Under the pieces are notes generated by a model. That model had not been told where the DNA came from, did not search any database, and saw nothing but the letters and a program-made list of their open reading frames with translations. Made by a program: the position numbers and the translations under genes. 18,935 bases of DNA from DASZKW01 sp035552775. Lineage in GTDB: Bacteria > Actinomycetota > Acidimicrobiia > Acidimicrobiales > Palsa-688. Numbering within the stretch: the first letter of the stretch is position 1; each line of letters starts with the position of its first letter. Of the stretch, positions 1 to 7,541 are shown piece after piece. Location of the stretch: assembly GCA_035552775.1 (NCBI GenBank), contig DASZKW010000005.1:1-18935 (forward strand), written 5' to 3'.

Positions 1-160
1 CGTTTGGTTTAAGGCGACCTTTTGAGGGTCAAGATGTTCGACCCCGGCAAAACCCACGTATTACAAGGACTTCCGGCGCTTCGTGCCGATCGAAACCCGA
101 CTACCAACACCCCTGCAACAGGTCCCGAGGATCGAGGCTAATACGGTCTCACACCGCTCG
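1..160. other. Left-edge region with no supported gene
   Basis: This stretch is visibly richer in A+T than the rest of the window and none of its six frames looks like a convincing gene. One minus-strand frame stays open from the interior to a TAA at positions 9-11, but its translation has no recognisable family features. A short inverted pair, GGGTC and GACCC, lies near positions 26-44. It may be the 3' end of a flanking element or plain intergenic DNA; I cannot tell. Confidence 0.4.
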
Positions 161-166
161 TAATGT
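161..166 (+). promoter_or_regulatory. Putative -10 box of a leaderless promoter for the DNA glycosylase
   Basis: TAATGT lies exactly six bases before the GTG start at 173. This matches the TANNNT -10 consensus at the distance expected if transcription begins on the first base of the start codon. No clear -35 box is visible, and no Shine-Dalgarno precedes the start. Confidence 0.5.
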
Positions 167-172
167 CGGGGC

Positions 173-1096
173 GTGGCCCCACCGCTTCACCGCACGCTCC
201 GCCTCGGCCGCCCCCTGGATCTCCGGCTCACGCTCGGTCCCCTGCGCCGGGGAGGGCGCGACAGGTGCATGATCCTGGCTGGCGGGGAGGCGTGGCGGGC
301 CACGCGGACCCCCGAGGGCCCGGTCACGACCCATCTCCTCGTCGACCCCGCGGCCGCCAGTGTCCGGGGCCGGGCGTGGGGACCGGGAGCAAGTTGGGCC
401 CTCGACGCCCTTCCCGGCCTCGTCGGTGCCGACGACGACGATTCCGCCTTCGAGCCTCGCCATCCCCTCATCCGCGAGCTGCGCAGGCGCCTGGCCGGCC
501 TGCGTATTCCCCGCAGCGGGGCGGTGGTGGAGGCCCTCGTTCCCACGGTCCTCGAGCAGAAGGTGACAGGCATCGAGGCCACCCGCTCCTACCGCGACAT
601 GGTCGCTGCCGTCGGTGAGGCGGCCCCGGGACCCGCCGCCGCCCGGCTCGGGCTCATGGTCCCCCCGGCTCCGCCCGTCCTGGCCGGCATCCCGTCGTGG
701 TCATTGCACCGCTTCGGTGTCGAGCGCAAGAGAGCTGAGACGGTGCGGCGCGTTTGTCTCCACGCCCGTCGTTTGGAGGAGGCGTCCACCATGGCGCCGG
801 CGGATGCCGGGCGCAGGATGACAGCTGTCGCCGGTATCGGTCCGTGGTCGGCGGCCCAGGTGGCCCTGGTCGCCCTCGGCGACCCTGACGCGGTGAGCGT
901 CGGGGACTTTCACCTTCCCCATCAGGTGGCGTGGGCTCTCGCCGGCAAGGCCCGAGGCGACGACGACCTCATGCTCCAGCTCCTCGAACCGTGGCGGGGA
1001 CAGCGGGGCCGGGTGGTCAGGCTGATCGTCGCCGGAGGTCTGCGCGAGCCCAGTTTCGGCCCCCGCCAACCCCTCAGGTCGTGGCGATCGTGGTGA
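173..1096 (+). CDS. DNA-3-methyladenine glycosylase 2-like (AlkA family, HhH-GPD)
   Basis: Base-excision repair enzyme predicted to remove alkylated purines by cleaving the N-glycosidic bond. The 307-residue protein has the helix-hairpin-helix motif VAGIGPWSA at about 219-227, followed by the Gly-rich stretch and the catalytic Asp at about 245 (GDFHLPHQ). This HhH-GPD arrangement is the family signature. The N-terminal 110 residues resemble the AlkA substrate-side domain only loosely. The GTG at 173 is chosen because an in-frame stop (TAA, 161-163) lies just upstream and a -10-like box is placed for a leaderless transcript. It stands alone and converges on the diguanylate cyclase 27 bases away. 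No Ada-type regulator or methyltransferase domain is fused or adjacent. The superfamily call is safe; exact substrate range is inferred. Confidence 0.88.
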   Translation: MAPPLHRTLRLGRPLDLRLTLGPLRRGGRDRCMILAGGEAWRATRTPEGPVTTHLLVDPAAASVRGRAWGPGASWALDALPGLVGADDDDSAFEPRHPLIRELRRRLAGLRIPRSGAVVEALVPTVLEQKVTGIEATRSYRDMVAAVGEAAPGPAAARLGLMVPPAPPVLAGIPSWSLHRFGVERKRAETVRRVCLHARRLEEASTMAPADAGRRMTAVAGIGPWSAAQVALVALGDPDAVSVGDFHLPHQVAWALAGKARGDDDLMLQLLEPWRGQRGRVVRLIVAGGLREPSFGPRQPLRSWRSW

Positions 1097-1105
1097 GAGC
1101 ACCCT

Positions 1106-1120
1106 CCGCCACCGCGGCGG
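1106..1120. terminator. Short GC hairpin between convergent genes
   Basis: CCGCC and GGCGG pair around a five-base loop in the 27-base gap between the glycosylase stop and the diguanylate cyclase stop. There is no U-tract on either strand, so a bidirectional terminator is suggested by position only. Confidence 0.28.
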
Positions 1121-1123
1121 TCC

Positions 1124-2767
1124 TCAAAGGGCGACGGCCGCATTGTGCCGTCGCCGCCCCGAGCACGCCATACGGTCCCTGCCCGCGTGCTTCGCCGCGT
1201 AGAGCGCCTTGTCCGCCGCAGCGACCAGCATCATTCCCGAGTCGGCGTGGTTGGGGATGGCAGCCACTCCCCCGCTAACCGTCACGCCGAGCAGTTCGGG
1301 TGCTGCGGCCACCGCCGCCCGGATCCGTTCGCCGATCTGCAACGCCCGGTCGGGCGGGCAACCGGGGAGTAGCACGGCGAACTCTTCCCCCCCGTAGCGG
1401 GCGACCAGGTCCATCCCCCGGACCTGGTCGGCGAGGACCCGGCCGAGGGATCGCAGGACCTCGTCGCCCGTCAGATGACCGCGGCTGTCGTTGATCCGCT
1501 TGAAGTGGTCCACGTCGACGACCAGCAGGCTCAGATATTCCCTTGTCCGCAGCGCCCGGCCGACCTCTCTCGCCAGGTCGTCCTCGAACTTCCTGCGATT
1601 GGCGAGCCCGGTCAGCCCGTCCACGGCCGCCAGGCGCTCGACCTCGACCAGCAGGCGGGCGCTTCGCAGGACGAGGCTGGTGTGGGTGGCGAACTGTTCC
1701 AGCACGGCCAGGGTCCTGTTGGGCACCGTCTGGTGCCAGGTGCCTCCACGTTCGAGGCACAACACGCCGGCTTGTTCCCCGTCGCTCGCCAGGGGCACGA
1801 CCACCACGTTGCGGGCGCCGGGCACGAGCCCCGACAGGATCGGGTCGGCTTGCGGATCCAGGCAGCGGAGCAGCGCGGGGGTGTGCCCGGAATGAGCCAG
1901 GGCGGCGCTCATGTCGAAGGGCCCCGGGGGTTCGAGCACTGTCTCCTCGACGCGCATCTCGGCCGCGCCCCCCTTGGCAGCGCGGGCCGCGAACGCGAGT
2001 GCCCGCCGAGCGTCTCCCCAATACACGGCTCCACGAGCGAAGCCAAAGGCGTCGAGGGAGGCTCGCAGGAGGATGGGCAGGATCTGGTCCGCGTGGCGCC
2101 TTTGCTCGAGTTCGGCTGCCAGCGATGCCAAGGCCGACAGCTCCGCCTTGGATCGCCGCAGCTCCCGCTCGCTCACGGAGGAGAAGAACGCCGTGCACAG
2201 CGCCACTGCCCAAAACGCCATGATCGCCACCGCCACCTGGGTGGTGTCGGGATTTTGGACCAGGCGCACGCCGAGGAACCTGCCGATTTGACCTTCGAGG
2301 GTGAAGGTGGCGATGAAGATGAACAGGAACGAGTCCCAAAGCGCGATGCGGATCCCCGTTCGAGGGCTGGCCAGCAGGGTGACGGCGATCAGGTGGATGG
2401 CGAATAGAAACTCCAGCTCGCTGCGCGGGCCGCCGGTCGGCGCAGTGATCAACGCCAGGTAGACCGAGTCCAACGGCAGCATGGCCCGGTGGACGTGCAA
2501 CCGTCCCCGGCGACCCCCCCGCCGGTACCATTCCACCGCGCCGGCGAGAACCAGGTAGGCGGCGGAGAGCGGACCGGTCTGGCCGATGGTGATGCCGAGC
2601 TGAGCGGGGACCACGAGGGAACCGCCGACGACTATGGCCACGATCCCGCAGCGCACGACCAAGATGAGACCGAGCCGCTCGTCGAGGCTGGTCAGCTCGC
2701 CCCGCCCGCCGACGGCGGGGACGGCCACGACGGCTCGCAGCGGCCGGGGGAGCGGCGGGGGGCTCAT
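1124..2767 (-). CDS. Membrane-bound diguanylate cyclase (GAF-GGDEF)
   Basis: Predicted to make cyclic di-GMP from two GTP at the inner face of the membrane. The 547-residue protein starts with about six hydrophobic segments (roughly 34-52, 62-78, 93-108, 116-134, 139-156, 172-195). A short linker, a GAF-like domain (about 225-375) and a C-terminal GGDEF domain (about 385-540) follow. The active-site motif is GGEEF at 459-463. An RGMD sequence lies exactly five residues before it, matching the RxxD inhibitory I-site, so product inhibition is expected. No EAL or HD-GYP domain is present, so it is synthesis-only. The ATG overlaps the stop of the upstream secreted-protein gene in an ATGA, which implies coupled translation. 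The membrane domain is not one I can assign to a named MASE family. Confidence 0.9.
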   Translation of the reverse strand: MSPPPLPRPLRAVVAVPAVGGRGELTSLDERLGLILVVRCGIVAIVVGGSLVVPAQLGITIGQTGPLSAAYLVLAGAVEWYRRGGRRGRLHVHRAMLPLDSVYLALITAPTGGPRSELEFLFAIHLIAVTLLASPRTGIRIALWDSFLFIFIATFTLEGQIGRFLGVRLVQNPDTTQVAVAIMAFWAVALCTAFFSSVSERELRRSKAELSALASLAAELEQRRHADQILPILLRASLDAFGFARGAVYWGDARRALAFAARAAKGGAAEMRVEETVLEPPGPFDMSAALAHSGHTPALLRCLDPQADPILSGLVPGARNVVVVPLASDGEQAGVLCLERGGTWHQTVPNRTLAVLEQFATHTSLVLRSARLLVEVERLAAVDGLTGLANRRKFEDDLAREVGRALRTREYLSLLVVDVDHFKRINDSRGHLTGDEVLRSLGRVLADQVRGMDLVARYGGEEFAVLLPGCPPDRALQIGERIRAAVAAAPELLGVTVSGGVAAIPNHADSGMMLVAAADKALYAAKHAGRDRMACSGRRRHNAAVAL

Positions 2768-4014
2768 TTGAAGCCGACGCTTTCGTCGTCGCCGCGGGTC
2801 GGAGCCCGGGCCAGCTTGGGGTCCCGCCGGTCTACCAGGGCCTGGGCGATGATAAAGAGCAACACCACGGCCCCGAAGAGTATGGGAACGGTGAGGTGGG
2901 TGGCCGCCCGCAGCGACGCTCCCGGCCAGGGGTCGCTGGCGAGGTAGCCGTTACCGGTTAGCGCGACCCGCTTCGCAGGATCGACGGCCGCCGGCTTCGT
3001 GGTCTGGCCTTGCCCGCTGGGCTTGGCGACCGCGGGAGGCGATGTGGCCTTCGCGGGGCTGCTCGGCGCCACTCTGGGCGGCGCAACGGTGCTGCGCACC
3101 GCTGGGCTGGGCACGGTGGTCCTAGTCACAGGGTGCGCTTGGCTGCGGGCCTGGAGGGTCGTGGGAGGGGCGGCCCGTACAGGGACGGATGCGTTGGCAG
3201 GCACCGGCACGACGGTGGGCGCCGTGGTGGTCGTCGAAGTCGGCGGAGCCAGCAGATGGCCGACGGCCGCCGCGGTGTTGGACAGTGTCCCTGTCACGGT
3301 GCCGAGGAGCGACGACAGCAGCGAGGGCGGCTGGGTTACCTGGGTGGTGTCGGCTGCGGAGACTTTGTACGCCCTTGTCGCCAAGACGGACCCGGTTAGA
3401 TCCTCCTGGGCGCTGACTTGGTAACTGGCCGCATCAACCGAAGTGGTAACGCCCGACGGGATGGCGGCCGACATGGTCGCAGTCGACAAGGTGGCAGCCA
3501 GCGCCTTGACGGCCGATCTCACGACAGCCGACACGGTGGCAGCGAGCGCCTCGACACCCGACGACGCGTTGGCCGACGCCGCGCCGGCCGACGCCTTGGC
3601 AGCCAGCGGTTGGGCGCGTGGAGGGAGGGTGGCCATGGCCCCGGCGGCGCCGGCGGGGCTCCCGTGCGGGCCGGGACCGTATGCGCCCCCCGCCGCTAGC
3701 GGGCGCCGCGGTCCATGAGCCTCCGGCGACACAGGGGGGCTGGTGGCGAGGTGACGGCCGGGCACAGCGCCGGCCCCAAAAGCAGCGTGGCGCCCGGACG
3801 CAGCGTGTCGCCCGGGCGCAGAATGATGCCCGGGCGCAGAATGATGCCCGGGCGCGGCGTGATGGCTGGCGGCCTCGTGGGGTCCGCGGGGGGCGGCCTG
3901 TGCCGGGGCGGCCAAGCCTCCCAACAGTGCGAAGCCCGCCGCGCTGGCCGCGAAGGCCAACACCGTGACCCACACCGCCGGCCGATCACCCCGGCCGAGT
4001 CGACGCCGGCTCAC
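2764..4014 (-). CDS. Secreted, C-terminally anchored His/Ala/Pro/Thr-rich protein, unknown function
   Basis: I do not recognise a functional domain. From the GTG at 4014 the 416-residue protein has a textbook signal peptide: a basic start (MSRRRLGRGDR), a hydrophobic core and an AQA cleavage site near residue 40. Five degenerate hexapeptides of the form (H/R)H(A/S)A(P/S/F)G follow at about 51-80, then a long Ala/Ser/Val/Thr/Pro-rich, probably disordered region. One membrane helix (about 374-394) and a 22-residue charged cytoplasmic tail ending ESVGFK complete it. The mature chain should sit outside the cell, tethered by its C-terminus. The same frame is open to a GTG at 4098, which would add 28 residues. 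I prefer 4014 because the added stretch is AT-rich and spoils the signal peptide, and GACCAT lies seven bases before 4014. It is translationally coupled to the diguanylate cyclase (ATGA), suggesting a sensory or surface partner. Confidence 0.7.
   Translation of the reverse strand: MSRRRLGRGDRPAVWVTVLAFAASAAGFALLGGLAAPAQAAPRGPHEAASHHAAPGHHSAPGHHSAPGRHAASGRHAAFGAGAVPGRHLATSPPVSPEAHGPRRPLAAGGAYGPGPHGSPAGAAGAMATLPPRAQPLAAKASAGAASANASSGVEALAATVSAVVRSAVKALAATLSTATMSAAIPSGVTTSVDAASYQVSAQEDLTGSVLATRAYKVSAADTTQVTQPPSLLSSLLGTVTGTLSNTAAAVGHLLAPPTSTTTTAPTVVPVPANASVPVRAAPPTTLQARSQAHPVTRTTVPSPAVRSTVAPPRVAPSSPAKATSPPAVAKPSGQGQTTKPAAVDPAKRVALTGNGYLASDPWPGASLRAATHLTVPILFGAVVLLFIIAQALVDRRDPKLARAPTRGDDESVGFK
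3781..3870 (-). repeat. Five tandem 18-bp units coding His-rich hexapeptides
   Basis: Five 18-bp units run head to tail (3781-3798, 3799-3816, 3817-3834, 3835-3852, 3853-3870). Units three and four are identical (CGCAGAATGATGCCCGGG on the plus strand); the others differ by a few bases. They encode the (H/R)HxAxG repeats of the secreted protein. Identical neighbours indicate recent expansion by slippage or unequal exchange. Confidence 0.85.
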
Positions 4015-4113
4015 CGAATCGATGGTCCTCGAGTCTAGACGTCCCGTCACGGTGAGGTATCGGCACGACAGGCGGACGTCTGAAGCGATTTTTGCCACCT
4101 TGTTTCCAAGTTT

Positions 4114-6498
4114 TCAGATAGCCGGTCCCTCGGGCGGCGCGGACTGTCCCGTCCCATCGCCCGCCCGGGGGAGCCGTCCCAGGGCGGCAGGTGGCTCGCG
4201 CCATGGCGACGCGACACGGCCCGCCTCCGCGTCGTGCCCGGCGCGCCACACCTTCTCGGCCGTGCAGGGCATGTCCAAGTGACGGACGCCCAGGTGGGAC
4301 AGGGCGTCGACTACGGCGTTGTGCACTGCCGGCGTGGATCCGATTGTGCCCGACTCGCCGATACCTTTGGCCCCGAGCGCGTTGCGAGGCGTGGGGGTCT
4401 CGGTGTTGCTTACCTCGAAGGATGGCAACTCGGCCGCACTCGGCATCCCGTACTCGGCGAGGGTCGCGGCGCGGGGGTTGCCGTCGGAATCGAAGACAAC
4501 CTCCTCCCAAAGGGCCTGGGCGATGCCCTGCCCGATCCCCCCGTGCTGCTGGCCGGCCACGATCATGGGATTGACAATCTGCCCGCAATCGTCCACTGCG
4601 ATGTGGCGCAGCGGCACCACCCGCCCGGTATCGAGGTCCACTTCGACCACCGCTACGTGGGCACCGAAGGGGAACGTGGCACCCTCGGCGGCCACGTCGC
4701 CCTCCCATCCCAGGGTGTTACCCCGAGCGGCAGCGGCCTGGGCCAGGTCGGCCCAGCCGAGCGCCCGGGCGGGGACGCCGGCAACGCCGACGCGGCCGTC
4801 TCCGGTCAACTCGACGTCGCCCTCGCTCGCCTCCAGCAAGTCGGCCGCCAAGCGCCGGGCGTCGGCCCACACCTCCCCCGCCGCCTTGTGGGCTGCGCCG
4901 CCTCCTAGTTGCAGCGACCGCGAACCACCAGTCCCGCCTCCCCTCGGCACCGCCGCCGTGTCGGACTCGATCACCCTCACCGCCTCGACGGGCAGCCCGA
5001 GGCGGTCGGCGACGATCATGGCGAAGGCGGTGGCGTGTCCTTGGCCGTGGGCCGACGTGCCGACCGCGAGGGTCGCCGTCCCGTCGGGGAGGACCTGGAG
5101 CGAGGCGTACTCCTCGGCTCCTCCTCCGGCAGTCACCTCCACGTAGGTGCTGACCCCGATGCCGATCTGGCGCCGGTCGCCGCGGGCTCGCCGGGCCCGT
5201 TGCTCGGCGCGCAGCTCGTCGTAGCCCGCCACCTCCACCGCCCGGTCGAGAGCGCGCGCGTAGTCGCCGCTGTCGTAGACGGTCCCCATCTGGGTGGTGT
5301 AGGGGAACTCGCCGGATCCGATCAGGTTGCGCCGGCGCAGGTCCACCGGATCGATGCCGAGCTCCGACGCCGCCAGATCCATGGCCCGCTCCAGCATCTG
5401 GGTGGCCTCGGGGCGGCCGGCACCCCGGAACGCCCCGACGGGCGTCGTGGTGGTCATGGCGGCCGCCGCCGCGTACCGGATGCGCGGGATGCGGTAGACG
5501 CCCTGCGCCATCATCCGCGTCGGACCCAAAGCGAGAGCGCCTCCAAAACCCGCGTAGGCTCCGCAGTCGGCGACCACCCGGGCCCTCATCCCGCTGAACA
5601 GGCCTTCGTTGTCGAAGCCGAACTCGATGTACTGCACCTGGGCGCGGCCGTGGGGCATGGCGACCATGTTGTCGGAGCGGCCCTGCACCCATCTCACCGG
5701 ACGGCCCAGGCGGCGGGCGACGGCGACTATCACGGTGTGCTCGTGGACGAGTCCTGCCTTGGCCCCGAAACCGCCGCCGACGTGGGGGGCCACGACCCGC
5801 AACGTCTCGCGGTCGAGGCCGAGTACCCGGGCCAGGGCGTCGGCGAAGGCATGGGGCATCTGGGTGGCGACCCACACCGTCAGGTCGTGGCCCGCCCCGT
5901 CGTCGCCGGGCACGGCCATGATGGCGTCGCCCTCCATGGGGACGACTGCCACCCGGGGGCTGACCATGCGCAGCCGCACCACGGTCGCCGCCCCCGCCAG
6001 GGGGTCTTCTGGGCCCGAATCGACTCCCGCGGCCAGATTGGTCCCCAGGTCGTCGAACTGCAGGACGGCTCCGTCCGCCAGGGCTACCTCAGGGTCGACG
6101 ACCGCCTCCAGCGGTTCGTAGTCGACGACCACCGCCGTTGCCGCGTCCTGCGCGGCTGTTTCGGAGGTGGCGACCACCACTGCGACCGCCTCGCCGACGA
6201 AGCGCACCTTGTCGGTGGCGAGCGGAGGCCGGGCACAGCGCTCGTTGAGCACGAACAGGCCATGGTGGGCGGGTAGGTCGAGGTCGGCCGCGGTCCAAAC
6301 CCCTACGACCCCGTCCACCTTGGCGGCGTCGTCGGTGTCGATGGCAACGATGCGGCCGTGGGCCAGCGGCGAGCGCACGAACTCGGCGTGCAGCAAGCCC
6401 GGCTCTCGGAGGTTGACCACGAAGCTGGCTGCGCCGACCAGTAGCTCGGGGTCCTCCACCCGCCGCACCGAGTTACCGAGAATCGACCCTGGCTTCAT
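4114..6498 (-). CDS. Xanthine dehydrogenase-family molybdopterin-binding (large) subunit, CoxL form II-like
   Basis: Predicted catalytic subunit of a molybdenum hydroxylase of the xanthine dehydrogenase/aldehyde oxidase/CO dehydrogenase family. The 794-residue chain has the N-terminal a/b hammerhead domain (to about 130) and the cofactor motifs GGGFGAK (241-247) and HGQGHAT (484-490). The conserved catalytic Glu is at 715 in KGIGESG. The active-site loop reads AFRGAGR (356-362). This resembles the AYxGAGR signature of form II 'CoxL' proteins, not the AYxCSFR of true CO dehydrogenase, so CO oxidation is unlikely and the substrate is unknown. The ATG at 6498 overlaps the PHP gene stop (ATGA); the frame is open to 6612 but that extension lies inside the PHP gene and is basic and unconserved. 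No FAD (CoxM) or 2Fe-2S (CoxS) partner gene is in the window, which is unusual. The last 35 residues are a loose tail. Confidence 0.9.
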   Translation of the reverse strand: MKPGSILGNSVRRVEDPELLVGAASFVVNLREPGLLHAEFVRSPLAHGRIVAIDTDDAAKVDGVVGVWTAADLDLPAHHGLFVLNERCARPPLATDKVRFVGEAVAVVVATSETAAQDAATAVVVDYEPLEAVVDPEVALADGAVLQFDDLGTNLAAGVDSGPEDPLAGAATVVRLRMVSPRVAVVPMEGDAIMAVPGDDGAGHDLTVWVATQMPHAFADALARVLGLDRETLRVVAPHVGGGFGAKAGLVHEHTVIVAVARRLGRPVRWVQGRSDNMVAMPHGRAQVQYIEFGFDNEGLFSGMRARVVADCGAYAGFGGALALGPTRMMAQGVYRIPRIRYAAAAAMTTTTPVGAFRGAGRPEATQMLERAMDLAASELGIDPVDLRRRNLIGSGEFPYTTQMGTVYDSGDYARALDRAVEVAGYDELRAEQRARRARGDRRQIGIGVSTYVEVTAGGGAEEYASLQVLPDGTATLAVGTSAHGQGHATAFAMIVADRLGLPVEAVRVIESDTAAVPRGGGTGGSRSLQLGGGAAHKAAGEVWADARRLAADLLEASEGDVELTGDGRVGVAGVPARALGWADLAQAAAARGNTLGWEGDVAAEGATFPFGAHVAVVEVDLDTGRVVPLRHIAVDDCGQIVNPMIVAGQQHGGIGQGIAQALWEEVVFDSDGNPRAATLAEYGMPSAAELPSFEVSNTETPTPRNALGAKGIGESGTIGSTPAVHNAVVDALSHLGVRHLDMPCTAEKVWRAGHDAEAGRVASPWREPPAALGRLPRAGDGTGQSAPPEGPAI

Positions 6499-7541
6499 GT
6501 GCCGCTCCGTTCTTTGGTCCAGGCGAGCAGCTCCTCGACCGGTTTTGCGTTGACTACCCGGTCTACCCCGAGGCCGCAAGCGACCGCCTTCCGGGCCCCG
6601 TGGACCTGCCACTCGAGCTGGCCCGGGGCGTGGGCGTCGGTGTCGATGCTGACCGAACAGCCTGCGTCGACGGCCCGAGCCAGGAGGTCATCGGGGGGGT
6701 CGAGGCGCTCGGGGCGGGAGTTGATCTCCACCGCCGTGCCGTGTCCCGCGCAGGCGGCGAACACCGCCTCGGGATCAAAGGTCGAAGGTGGGCGGCCCTT
6801 GCCGACGACTATGCGCCCGGTGCAGTGGCCGAGCACGTCGACGTTGGGATTGCTCACCGCAGTGACCATGCGCTCGGTCATCTCCCGGGCGCCCATCCGG
6901 AGCTTGGAGTGCACCGATGCGACCACCACGTCGAGAGCACCGAGAAGCTCGGGATCCTGGTCGAGCGTGCCGTCGTCGAGGATGTCCACCTCGATCCCCG
7001 TGAGCACCCGGAACGGGGCAAGGTCCCCGTTCAGCTCGGCTACCACGCCGAGTTGCGCAGTCAGGCGCGCCGTGCTCAGCCCGTTGGCGACGGTCAGGCG
7101 CGGCGAGTGGTCCGTCAGGGCCATGTACTCGTGGCCGAGGTCCCGGGCCGCCCGAGCCATCACTTCGATCGGGCTGCCGCCATCGGACCAGTCGGAGTGG
7201 GCGTGGAGGTCCCCGCGGAGGGCTTGGAGCAACCCGGAGACGGCGGCGTCGTGCTCGACAGGCGCCCCAGCCTCCCCCTCCAGACGTACCAGGTAGTCGG
7301 GCACCGACCCGCTGAGGGCCTCGGCTATGACCCGGGCGGTGCTGTCTCCGATCCCGGGGAGGTCGGTGAGACGGTTGGCCGTGGCCAGCTCGCGCAGGCG
7401 GGGGACACCCGCCTCGGCTGCGCTCGCCGAGGCCCGCCGGAACGCCCGCACCCGGTAGGTGGGTTGCTGGGTCTGCTCCAGCAGGTAGGCGATGCGTTCC
7501 AGGGCGGCAGCCGGGCCCGGGGGGCCGCTGCGGTCAACCAC
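6495..7541 (-). CDS. PHP-domain phosphoesterase with PolX-like helix-hairpin-helix N-terminus
   Basis: Predicted metal-dependent phosphoesterase or nuclease. The 348-residue protein begins with a helical region (about 10-90) carrying an LPGIG helix-hairpin-helix at 61-65, like the DNA-binding head of PolX. The PHP domain follows: HAH at 113-115, TDHS, GIEVDI, VASVHS, LGHCTGR and DTDAHAP supply the expected His/Asp/Glu metal ligands. The polymerase palm of full PolX is absent; similar short PHP proteins are, from memory, common in actinobacteria. The start is the GTG at 7541, which overlaps the kinase stop by eight bases (GTGGTTGA). The frame stays open to 8309, but that part is an Arg/Pro-rich shadow of the kinase. 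It also overlaps the molybdenum-hydroxylase start by four bases, so the three genes should be co-transcribed. DNA-repair or phosphate-ester roles are both possible. Confidence 0.87.
   Translation of the reverse strand: MVDRSGPPGPAAALERIAYLLEQTQQPTYRVRAFRRASASAAEAGVPRLRELATANRLTDLPGIGDSTARVIAEALSGSVPDYLVRLEGEAGAPVEHDAAVSGLLQALRGDLHAHSDWSDGGSPIEVMARAARDLGHEYMALTDHSPRLTVANGLSTARLTAQLGVVAELNGDLAPFRVLTGIEVDILDDGTLDQDPELLGALDVVVASVHSKLRMGAREMTERMVTAVSNPNVDVLGHCTGRIVVGKGRPPSTFDPEAVFAACAGHGTAVEINSRPERLDPPDDLLARAVDAGCSVSIDTDAHAPGQLEWQVHGARKAVACGLGVDRVVNAKPVEELLAWTKERSGT

Noticed and set aside
4909..6276. 455-residue plus-strand frame opposite the molybdenum hydroxylase
   Set aside because: The minus-strand frame carries all family motifs; this one is His/Gly/Asp-rich with no domain features.
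4114..6498. Aerobic CO dehydrogenase (CoxL form I)
   Set aside because: The active-site loop is AFRGAGR and lacks the Cys of the CO dehydrogenase AYxCSFR signature.
6499..6612. Upstream extension of the molybdenum-hydroxylase frame
   Set aside because: It lies inside the PHP gene; ATG 6498 forms an ATGA overlap and begins the conserved sequence.
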